In this document: in pieces, positions 57,696-64,000 of the stretch
Position numbering within the stretch: the stretch's first letter is position 1
Layout of the letters: each line of letters opens with the position of its first letter
Origin: an uncultured Collinsella sp.
Lineage (GTDB): Bacteria > Actinomycetota > Coriobacteriia > Coriobacteriales > Coriobacteriaceae
NCBI GenBank assembly: GCA_959599915.1
Contig: CAUGJE010000006.1
Location: 1 to 64,000 of the forward strand
Reading direction: 5' to 3'
Length of the DNA stretch: 64,000 nt
Notes under the pieces: generated by a model
Database searches by the model: none
What the model saw: only the letters and a program-made list of their open reading frames with translations
What the model was told of the DNA's origin: nothing
Program-made: the position numbers and the translations under genes

Positions 57696-59300
57696 ATGCC
57701 AGAGCTTTTTATTCAAAATAAGACGACAGTAATCAAGTTGATGGTGCTCTGCATTTTATCTGCCCTGGTGGAGCTGTCTGTTGTTAAAGCTGAATCGTTG
57801 ATTATAGACTATGGCCTTCTTCGCTCTAATTATCGTAACGTTTTATACATTGGGTTAGGCCTGCTAGTATTGCTCTCAGTTGAGCTGGTGACAAACCTGT
57901 TCAGATCAAAATATGCGGAGCAATTGGCTTCCGATGGCGCTAACTGCTTCTATAGATTGCTTGCCCGCCGTGCTTTAGAGCGGCCCTTAGTTTTAGCAAA
58001 AGACAGTGACTACCTGTTATCGCGCATTGAAGAGGCTGGGAACCTACAGCCGATGATTGGAATATTTACAACTGCGTTTCTTCCGTGCCTAGTGACGGGT
58101 TTGGCATCGTTTGTGGCGCTATCTAATATCTCTTTGTTGCTTTTGATCCCTGTTTGTGTTTCGGCATTGTTTATTTCGCTTCTATATCCGTTCGCTCTTA
58201 GTAAGCTATCGACTAAGAGCGAAAAGGCATTGGAGGCCCAGGCGAGGGGTTCTGCTTATTTAGCCCAACTAATAAATTGTCGACTTTACATTCGAATTTC
58301 TCGTTCAATTAACTTGGAATTACTTCGCTATAAAAAGATGCTTAAAGCCTGCAGGAACTCTCGAGTTGAGGAGAGTGTCTTTGCGAGATTGGCAACTGAA
58401 ATAGTTAACGCTGGCAACATCATTACTGGCTTGCTTTCAGTTCTGCTGCTTATTTTCCTTGTGTTAAAGCGCGGGCTGACGGTCGGGATTGCGGTGCAGA
58501 GTTATCAACTTGTGCTTCTATGCTATTCTCCTTTTCCTCTTGTTCTGAATTGTTGGGCTCAGCTTCAGCCGTCGTTTAGGTCGTTGCGCCGTGTCTTGGA
58601 ATTACGTCGTCTTTTGGAAGCTGGAAAACCTAATTTGATATGCTTCGATCACGCTGATCGAATTAGTTGGAAAGGAATCAGTCTCTCGTTTTCGTCGAGC
58701 GAAACTAATGAGAGGATAACAATTCCAGATTGCACGATACAGGCACCTTGTCTGGTTTTAGTAAGCGGCCCTAATGCATGTGGCAAATCTTCATTTCTGG
58801 AAGTATTGAATGGATTGTTGTCGCCGGTTGCTGGCAGACTGTGTGTTAATGAGTCTACTGTCATTTTCGATGGCTTGACTTTAATCCAGCTACCCTGCGC
58901 AACTATGCCGCAAAGACATTTGATAATGGGGGGAACTTTCAGGAAGGCTCTTTACTATGGTCTTGTAGATATTGACTCTGAAAAACTCATCTATCTTTTG
59001 AAGGGTTTTAGCCTCGATAAATTATTTGAAGCCAATCCCATCATTGGAACTAGGGGACACAATTTGTCTGGTGGAGAACTGGCTTCTCTATTACTTTGTA
59101 GGGCCTTTCTGAGCAGCTATTCTATTATTATTTTGGATGAGCCTTGCAACAATTTAGATAATGCTTCGATATCCTTTTTGAAGGCGGTGGTTGCACAGGA
59201 GATGAAAGAGCGTATCGTCATCATTGCGGATCATGGACATGGTTTTGAACAATTTGCAGACTATGTAATACAGTTTCAGGAGCCAGAAAAAACTATCTAG
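57696..59300 (+). CDS. ABC exporter (membrane and ATPase domains) of the peptide island
   Basis: The 534-residue protein has an N-terminal type-1 exporter membrane domain with ~6 spans and a C-terminal ABC domain: SGPNACGKSS (Walker A), LSGGELASLL (signature), IIILDEPCNNLD (Walker B) and the H-loop IADHGH. No C39 peptidase domain is visible at the N-terminus, so leader removal needs another enzyme. Codon use is AT-rich, unlike the flanks. TATAAT at 57668-57673 and GAGGGG before the ATG mark the start. It is convergent with the precursor genes and is the likely exporter of the modified peptide. Confidence 0.85.
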   Translation: MPELFIQNKTTVIKLMVLCILSALVELSVVKAESLIIDYGLLRSNYRNVLYIGLGLLVLLSVELVTNLFRSKYAEQLASDGANCFYRLLARRALERPLVLAKDSDYLLSRIEEAGNLQPMIGIFTTAFLPCLVTGLASFVALSNISLLLLIPVCVSALFISLLYPFALSKLSTKSEKALEAQARGSAYLAQLINCRLYIRISRSINLELLRYKKMLKACRNSRVEESVFARLATEIVNAGNIITGLLSVLLLIFLVLKRGLTVGIAVQSYQLVLLCYSPFPLVLNCWAQLQPSFRSLRRVLELRRLLEAGKPNLICFDHADRISWKGISLSFSSSETNERITIPDCTIQAPCLVLVSGPNACGKSSFLEVLNGLLSPVAGRLCVNESTVIFDGLTLIQLPCATMPQRHLIMGGTFRKALYYGLVDIDSEKLIYLLKGFSLDKLFEANPIIGTRGHNLSGGELASLLLCRAFLSSYSIIILDEPCNNLDNASISFLKAVVAQEMKERIVIIADHGHGFEQFADYVIQFQEPEKTI

Positions 59301-59334
59301 CTCCTGAACGTTGCTACCAACTGCTATTTGCGAG

Positions 59335-59874
59335 TTATTCGAGATGCTCTTCAATGCGAGCTCTAAGAAGGGCAATGGCTGTGGGTATTCCAATTGCAGC
59401 AGCTAATTCGGCTTTATCCAAAACCTGTATGCTAAAGCACGATTGTTTATCACATTGAAGAACGGTAACTGAAGATACCCTCACTTCCCGTTGGCTGAAT
59501 ATATCGTAATCTCCAAAAAGGAAGTTACCTTTTATTGAGTAATTCGGTATGTTCGTTATGCACTTCATCTCAAGTCTGTTTAGGCCATAATCGAACACCG
59601 CAACTTCCTTATGTTCGATGACGAGCGCAACCCTGGGCATGTTACTAAAGCCACCGTCGACGACAGTAAAGAGCTTTTCATTTGTATCGTCATAAACGGT
59701 GTATTTAAGACTCAATAGCTGTCCTAGTGGACCCGTGAACCCATGTCTTTTGATGTTGAGGTTGTCTCCCACTGGGTTGGTGAGAGCTAGAGCATGCGGA
59801 TAAGGGTTACCTTCAATTGAGATTCGATATTCGTTTGTAGCTGTCTTGCTCGATTTAGGACCAGTAGCCACCAC
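59335..59874 (-). CDS. Unknown 179-residue protein of the peptide island
   Basis: Not firmly recognised. The chain is mostly beta (KYTVYDDTNEKLFTVVDGGF, RVALVIEHKEVAVFDYG, NFLFGDYDIFSQREVRVSSV) and resembles LURP-one/Tubby-like barrels only in pattern. It starts with GTG at 59874, overlapping the end of the Cys-rich peptide ORF by 20 bases, with GAGGCG upstream. It could bind or protect the peptide or membrane, but that is a guess. Confidence 0.65.
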   Translation of the reverse strand: MVATGPKSSKTATNEYRISIEGNPYPHALALTNPVGDNLNIKRHGFTGPLGQLLSLKYTVYDDTNEKLFTVVDGGFSNMPRVALVIEHKEVAVFDYGLNRLEMKCITNIPNYSIKGNFLFGDYDIFSQREVRVSSVTVLQCDKQSCFSIQVLDKAELAAAIGIPTAIALLRARIEEHLE

Positions 59875-60034
59875 GCGTCATCGCCTCAATCGCATTGGAA
59901 CCGACTTCTGCTTCGTGCGGAGAATTACGCAGTACGTTGCAGTACATGCAGCTGCAATAACCGCATGGGCAATTTCTAATAAAATGAATGACGCTATTTA
60001 CTGCATGCATGTTAAATGGTCGAATACTTCTCAT
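59855..60034 (-). CDS. 59-residue Cys-rich peptide, probable RiPP precursor
   Basis: This short ORF has a strong ribosome binding site (GGGAGG, 7 bases before the ATG). It overlaps the acyl-carrier-like gene by 23 bases upstream and the 59335-59874 gene by 20 bases downstream. It encodes an N-terminal region MRSIRPFNMHAVNSVIHFIR, a Cys-rich core with six cysteines in a short span (NCPCGYCSCMYCN), and a 26-residue tail ending GGYWS. It lies in a row with a CcpM-like radical SAM enzyme and a TIGR04066-like protein. It therefore fits the Cys-rich bacteriocin-precursor class that such maturases modify (CLI_3235-type systems). Product and bond type are unknown. Confidence 0.72.
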   Translation of the reverse strand: MRSIRPFNMHAVNSVIHFIRNCPCGYCSCMYCNVLRNSPHEAEVGSNAIEAMTRGGYWS

Positions 60035-60326
60035 GATTTGCCTCCCATTGTTCGATTGTTTCTGACTGTTCTATTACCTTCTTCACCTCCTCAACACTGT
60101 TGAACCCTATGTTTTCAATCGACGAGTACTCAACGTAAACAGAAAACCTGCTTTCAAGAAAAATTAGCAGTCGAACTAGATCCGATGAGGACAAGCTGAA
60201 TGGGGAATCGGTCAATCGTTGATTTCTTAGATCTTGATCAAATTGAGTCAAATCCAAATCTCTAATATTGCTTATTGCTTTTTCGATTTCTGCGTAGATG
60301 GTTTCATCTTTACAATATGCTGTCAT
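60012..60326 (-). CDS. Acyl-carrier-related protein of a peptide maturation system
   Basis: The 104-residue helical protein has an acyl-carrier-like pattern, PFSLSSSDLVRLLIFLESRFSVYVEYSSIENIGFNSVEEV, like the ACP-related members of CcpM/TIGR04066 systems. The canonical DSL motif for phosphopantetheine reads SSDL, so attachment is uncertain. Its ATG overlaps the TGA of the preceding gene (ATGA), and it overlaps the precursor ORF downstream. Confidence 0.72.
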   Translation of the reverse strand: MTAYCKDETIYAEIEKAISNIRDLDLTQFDQDLRNQRLTDSPFSLSSSDLVRLLIFLESRFSVYVEYSSIENIGFNSVEEVKKVIEQSETIEQWEANHEKYSTI

Positions 60327-61336
60327 TTCAGTACCCCAAGATCGAAATCAAACAACTCGTCCTCGATTGTCTTGCAGCATAGTAATGATTCTTCTGGATC
60401 TAAGCTGGCTGAGAAACTGGGTATTCCTCTTAGTCGAAGTTCTCTTGCTGCTTGAATTGCTTTATCGCTAGATGAATAGCTTATTTGAAATTCATGCGTC
60501 TCCAACCCCTCTGTGGCGTCAAGTACTTCGTTTGTAATTTCAAATTGAACTTTCTCTGCTTGCGTAAGCGTTTCAATTACGGGCATGAGCCCTAGCATTA
60601 TGTCGTAGTCGGCTATCGTGTATGGGATATTGATAATGGCTAAGTCAGGGCAGAAAGCTCGACATGCAGCAATCGACCCCAATCCGTAATCTCCGAAAAT
60701 GTGGTCGCTGTATTTCATAAGCACATTGGGCGTCTCTAATAGAGCTAGGTCGGATTTATCATTCTCAATGATGAGGTTGATCTGCTCGTTCATTTTGATG
60801 ACGGCAGATTGGCCACCATCAAAACTAAGGGTGTTGCAGCCCCAGATTTCATTTAAAGGATTGAAGCTCAACGCGCATAGATTGGGATGGTGCTTTCTCA
60901 TCTCGCTAACGATGCTACTGAACGTTATTGTTGAATTGGCGGGTGTATATAGATTCCCGACAACAATTTTTGGTATCAGGGCTAATTCCTGCATGTCGCT
61001 TTTGCTAGACTCGATTTGTTCAGCGGCGAGTTGGCTGACAACCGTCTTATTTACAGAATGAGCGTAGGTTTCAGCGTGTTTACTAAATTCTACGAGTCCT
61101 GCGGCGCTTTCTTTCGTCGATAAAACGACAACCAGGTCTGATTCATCGATTGTCGTTACATAGTTAATTCGATTTCTTATGCCAATTTCTTTGTAATTAA
61201 CAAGGTTGGCGACATCTAGGCCGTCCGGTAGAATGCCGCATGGCGTTGATACCCGGATATTGTAGCCATTTCCTAGCAATCCAATCAGAAGAGGATAGTC
61301 AGCTCTTGTGAAAGATATAAGTCCGATTGTCTTCAT
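60323..61336 (-). CDS. TIGR04066-like peptide maturation system protein
   Basis: The 337-residue protein (KTIGLISFTRADYPLLIGLLGNGY at the N-terminus, DYGLGSIAACRAFCPDLAIINIPYTIADYDIMLGLMPVIE in the middle) resembles the TIGR04066 family found beside CcpM radical SAM enzymes and Cys-rich bacteriocin precursors. The role is unknown; the N-terminal Rossmann-like segment suggests nucleotide or peptide binding. It overlaps the radical SAM gene by 38 bases and the acyl-carrier-like gene by four. Confidence 0.75.
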   Translation of the reverse strand: MKTIGLISFTRADYPLLIGLLGNGYNIRVSTPCGILPDGLDVANLVNYKEIGIRNRINYVTTIDESDLVVVLSTKESAAGLVEFSKHAETYAHSVNKTVVSQLAAEQIESSKSDMQELALIPKIVVGNLYTPANSTITFSSIVSEMRKHHPNLCALSFNPLNEIWGCNTLSFDGGQSAVIKMNEQINLIIENDKSDLALLETPNVLMKYSDHIFGDYGLGSIAACRAFCPDLAIINIPYTIADYDIMLGLMPVIETLTQAEKVQFEITNEVLDATEGLETHEFQISYSSSDKAIQAARELRLRGIPSFSASLDPEESLLCCKTIEDELFDFDLGVLK

Positions 61337-62768
61337 GATTTTTATCGCTTGTCCCTTTTAGAGCTGTTGCAATGGACACTTCATGTCTATGAAGCTCAAA
61401 GTGAAGTATTTTCTGATTAAGTCGGTCAAAGGCAATTCGTTTTGAATTGTCGCATGCTGTTCGCTTGTAATCAGGGCTTATTGCTCCTTCGCAATCTGCG
61501 CTTTTTATGCATTGGGTGCACAGCTGAAATGCCCAACATTTTTTACATGAATCGCTGGTCAGCTTTGAAACATTGATTATCTTTTCAATTTGACCTAAAT
61601 CAAATCCTGAATCCAATGTGCCGATATACATTTCCTTTGTTGTTTCGCTGACCCTTTCGCAAGGAAGAAGCGCTCCTGCTGTTGTCACAAATAGACGCGT
61701 AACCCCTGGTTCGCATGGGCCACCGGGTATAGCTTTTGCTGGGATGTTCGAAGGTGCAAATCGCTTTATGTTTTGGTTGATGTTTGCAAGCGTATATGAA
61801 GCGAGCCTATCGTTGCGGTTTCCTTTTTCGATTTCGCGCTCATCCATAATTCTTGCTTTAAATAAGGCGTAATTTAGCTGACTTGAGAACTCGTCATTGT
61901 AGGGGGCGATACGTCCGTTGCGTTCCAGGTAGTTGAATTGAACATCGCAATCTTCGATATCTTTATCATTTATAAAGGAAGAGACTGTTTTATAGATGTT
62001 GTTCGTGTCGACTACGGCATTAAAATGAACATATTTGTTGCGTTCAGGATGGCTGTCTAAAACCATATGAACATTGTCTATAACTGTTTGGTATGAGGAC
62101 TTGCCATTAGCGTAATGCCTAGACTTATCATGGATTTGCTGCGGCCCGTCAAGACTGATTAACAAATAGAATTCATGCCCAGAATCGAAGAAGAATTTAA
62201 CCATTTCTTCAGATAAAAGAGAGCAATTAGTTGTAATTCGAAATGAGATGTGTTTTCCTTCAAATACCTGCTCTGCATATTGAGTAATTAGCTTAATTTC
62301 ATTAAATCGAAGGAGAGGTTCTCCTCCATAAAATGCAACGACCGGGTTTGAGTTGTCGATCGAGTGCATCTTAAAGAATTCGATTGCATGTTTTGCCGTC
62401 GAAATGGACATGGAGTTATGACTGTGGGCTCTGTTGTATGAGGAGTTTCCGGAATAGATACAGTAATCACATCGGAAGTTACAAGATTGAGTCAGCTGAA
62501 GGGTTAGCATCCGTATATTTCTTTCCAGCTTAACTTTCAAAAGGTCAATTGATGGATAAGCGATATCCTGCAATGGCGAATCGCAGCAGTAGCCACATGA
62601 TTGTAGTAACTGGAATTCTTGGTCTGATTTATAGGAAGCGTGGCAAACTTTTCCTGCTTGGACTTCTGAGATGTAATTGAATAGATCTTTGCTTACTGCA
62701 AGTATCTCGTTTCGATTGGCATCATAAATGTAGTGGCCCAAGAGGGTCTTTATGGGTAGAACTAACAT
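61299..62768 (-). CDS. Cys-rich peptide radical SAM maturase (CcpM-like)
   Basis: The 489-residue enzyme has a short N-terminal domain with SCGYCC, a radical SAM core with Cys96, 100 and 103 (CNFRCDYCIYS) and VAFYGGEPLLRF. A SPASM-type C-terminal Cys cluster follows (GGPCEPG, PCERVSE, DSCKKCWAFQLCTQC, SADCEGA). Such maturases put thioether or C-C links in ribosomal peptides. ATG 62768 is chosen because GAGG lies 8 bases before it; an ATG at 62786 is also possible but a palindrome abuts it. It is the first gene of the minus-strand operon, behind a TTGACA promoter. Confidence 0.88.
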   Translation of the reverse strand: MLVLPIKTLLGHYIYDANRNEILAVSKDLFNYISEVQAGKVCHASYKSDQEFQLLQSCGYCCDSPLQDIAYPSIDLLKVKLERNIRMLTLQLTQSCNFRCDYCIYSGNSSYNRAHSHNSMSISTAKHAIEFFKMHSIDNSNPVVAFYGGEPLLRFNEIKLITQYAEQVFEGKHISFRITTNCSLLSEEMVKFFFDSGHEFYLLISLDGPQQIHDKSRHYANGKSSYQTVIDNVHMVLDSHPERNKYVHFNAVVDTNNIYKTVSSFINDKDIEDCDVQFNYLERNGRIAPYNDEFSSQLNYALFKARIMDEREIEKGNRNDRLASYTLANINQNIKRFAPSNIPAKAIPGGPCEPGVTRLFVTTAGALLPCERVSETTKEMYIGTLDSGFDLGQIEKIINVSKLTSDSCKKCWAFQLCTQCIKSADCEGAISPDYKRTACDNSKRIAFDRLNQKILHFELHRHEVSIATALKGTSDKNHEDNRTYIFHKS

Positions 62769-62786
62769 CTCTACCGCCTCTTTCAT

Positions 62787-62808
62787 TTCACTAATGTTAT
62801 TTAGTGAA
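62787..62808. promoter_or_regulatory. 22-bp palindrome at the start of the peptide operon
   Basis: TTCACTAA and TTAGTGAA are perfect 8-bp inverted repeats around TGTTAT, 19 bases before the ATG at 62768 and downstream of the promoter. A repressor bound here would block transcription of the operon. No regulator gene is seen inside the island. Confidence 0.6.
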
Positions 62809-62824
62809 CTAAGTTGTTTTTTAT

Positions 62825-62853
62825 AAAGTATCCTTTTATAAACGTATTGTCAA
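62825..62853 (-). promoter_or_regulatory. Promoter of the peptide operon
   Basis: On the minus strand TTGACA (62853-62848) is a perfect -35 element, 17 bases before TACTTT (62830-62825) as -10. Confidence 0.6.
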
Positions 62854-62976
62854 ACATATATTGCTAAAACAGAAACAATTTATAGGCTGAGTTGGTCGTA
62901 TTCTTTGGGCGATTGCTCCTATAATCTAGCCTTCGCTGCTGTCGGGAGGGAAGGACTGGGGCTCCGTTATTATGTT

Positions 62977-63029
62977 GAAACGCTTTAACACTTTTGACGT
63001 TCTCATGCATTTTTTGTTTCAAAAGCGTT
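62977..63029. promoter_or_regulatory. Paired inverted half-sites upstream of the FucO-like gene
   Basis: GAAACGCTTT (62977-62986) and AAAGCGTT (63022-63029) are inverted copies of AACGCTTT, 36 bases apart. Sites of this shape are bound by LacI-type or other sugar regulators. The remaining 302-base gap 62787-63088 holds the peptide-operon promoter and palindrome and no gene. Confidence 0.4.
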
Positions 63030-63088
63030 AGGATGGAACTTGCAGCGCGGGGCGTAATAGGTGCCCTGCACACGATGGGAGGCTATCA

Positions 63089-64000
63089 ATGGCTAATCGT
63101 TTCGTTCTCAATACCATCTCTTATCATGGTTCGGGCGCCATCAAGGAGATCCCCGGCGAGCTCCAGCGTCGCGGCTACAAGAAGATCTTCGTCTGCTCCG
63201 ATCCCGACCTGGTCAAGTTTGGCGTTACCGCCAAGGTGACTGACGAGCTCGACGCCGCCGGCATCGCTTGGAGCCTCTACTCCGAGATTAAGCCCAACCC
63301 CACCATCCAGAACGTCAAGGACGGCGTCGAGGCCTTCAAGGCCGCCGAGGCTGACGCTATCGTGACCATCGGTGGTGGCTCCTCCATGGACACCGCTAAG
63401 GCCATCGGCATCATCATCAACAACCCCGAGTTTGCCGATGTCCGCAGCCTCGAGGGCGTTGCTCCCACTAAGAACCACGCCGTGTTTACCATCGCTGTGC
63501 CGACGACCGCCGGTACCGCTGCCGAGGTGACCATCAACTACGTCATCACCGACCCCGAGAAGGTTCGCAAGTTCGTGTGCGTCGACACCAACGACGCCCC
63601 CGAGGTTGCCGTCGTCGATCCCGACATGATGGCTTCCATGCCCGCCGGCCTGACCGCCTCAACCGGCATGGACGCTCTGACCCACGCCATCGAGGGCTAC
63701 ACCACCAAGGGTGCTTGGGAGCTCTCCGACATGTTCCACTTTGAGGCTATTAAGCTGATCAGCGAGAACCTGCGCGACTCCGTCGCCGAGGCCAAGTCCG
63801 GCCAGCCCGGCTCCGGCCGCGAGGGCATGGCTCTTGGCCAGTATGTCGCCGGCATGGGCTTCTCCAACGTCGGCCTGGGCATCGACCACGCCATGGCTCA
63901 CACCCTGTCCGCTCACTACGACACCCCGCACGGCGTCGCTTGCGCCATGCTGCTGCCGATCGCTATGGAGTTCAACAAGCCGGTTTGCGCCGAGCGCCTG
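63089..64000 (+). CDS. fucO: FucO-like iron-containing alcohol dehydrogenase / lactaldehyde reductase (partial)
   Basis: The first 304 residues are present; the gene runs past the window. The NAD(P)-binding GGGSSMDTAKAIG and PTTAGTAAEVT motifs of group III dehydrogenases are clear. So are the iron ligands of FucO (Asp and His in GMDALTHAIEGY; His in GIDHAMAHTLS and DTPHGVACA). The enzyme would reduce lactaldehyde to 1,2-propanediol or a related alcohol. ATG 63089 has GGGAGG 5 bases before it. Codon use is back to GC-rich. Confidence 0.9.
   Translation, partial: MANRFVLNTISYHGSGAIKEIPGELQRRGYKKIFVCSDPDLVKFGVTAKVTDELDAAGIAWSLYSEIKPNPTIQNVKDGVEAFKAAEADAIVTIGGGSSMDTAKAIGIIINNPEFADVRSLEGVAPTKNHAVFTIAVPTTAGTAAEVTINYVITDPEKVRKFVCVDTNDAPEVAVVDPDMMASMPAGLTASTGMDALTHAIEGYTTKGAWELSDMFHFEAIKLISENLRDSVAEAKSGQPGSGREGMALGQYVAGMGFSNVGLGIDHAMAHTLSAHYDTPHGVACAMLLPIAMEFNKPVCAERL

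Overview
The window looks like a chromosomal segment of a gut Coriobacteriia (Actinomycetota) bacterium, most likely Collinsella or a close relative. This is inferred from gene content and codon style, not from a database match. The DNA is GC-rich with strong Shine-Dalgarno sites. The genes point to an anaerobic sugar- and amino-sugar-fermenting lifestyle: PTS systems, GH4 glycosidase, [FeFe] hydrogenase, rubredoxin, split transketolase and FucO-type alcohol dehydrogenase. By hand count the stop codons are about 26 TAG, 18 TAA and 6-7 TGA, which is odd for a GC-rich genome.

Layout. 1-13600: housekeeping block with rpmE (structured leader), secA-prfB, a YitT membrane protein, a two-gene transketolase, ftsEX, rnr and a serine recombinase. 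13800-18260: N-acetylmuramate catabolism (RpiR regulator, murQ, PTS EIIBC, MupG). 18350-22050: a frameshifted ArsC-like gene, a small unknown gene, tRNA-Gln and tRNA-Glu, a TPR protein, smpB, a flavin reductase and rubredoxin. 22350-31270: Nramp transporter, gpmA, and gltBD glutamate synthase. 31630-35400: an unknown protein, a DUF559-like nuclease-fold protein and an amidohydrolase. 35500-39220: zinc-ribbon protein and a csoR-copZ-copA copper region. 39700-41950: DEAD-box RNA helicase. 42290-46780: alpha-glucoside operon (EIIA, BglG antiterminator, EIICB, GH4 6-phospho-alpha-glucosidase). 47050-53130: four-gene operon with a NuoF/GltD chimera, [FeFe] hydrogenase, Tat/lipoprotein-type binding protein and a fused permease-ATPase. 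53340-57590: orphan DinJ-like antitoxin, CPBP protease, YgiQ radical SAM and YoaK-family protein. 57690-62860: an AT-rich island encoding a ribosomally made, radical-SAM-modified Cys-rich peptide system. 63089-end: FucO-like dehydrogenase, cut by the window edge.

Two things stand out. First, the AT-rich island (57.7-62.9 kb) holds a CcpM-like radical SAM maturase, a TIGR04066-like protein, an acyl-carrier-related protein and an ABC exporter. Between them is a 59-codon ORF with a good ribosome binding site that encodes a Cys-rich peptide and is the likely precursor. Second, eleven copies of an exactly 57-nt palindrome (15-nt arms, 27-nt variable middle) sit only between genes. Wherever two or more are adjacent they repeat with an 80-bp period (one step is 81), and they flank the DUF559-like gene. 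Other notable points are an RF2 whose SPF stop-recognition motif reads SPT, several very long perfect hairpins, and a short hairpin family carrying AACCTGTCCC.
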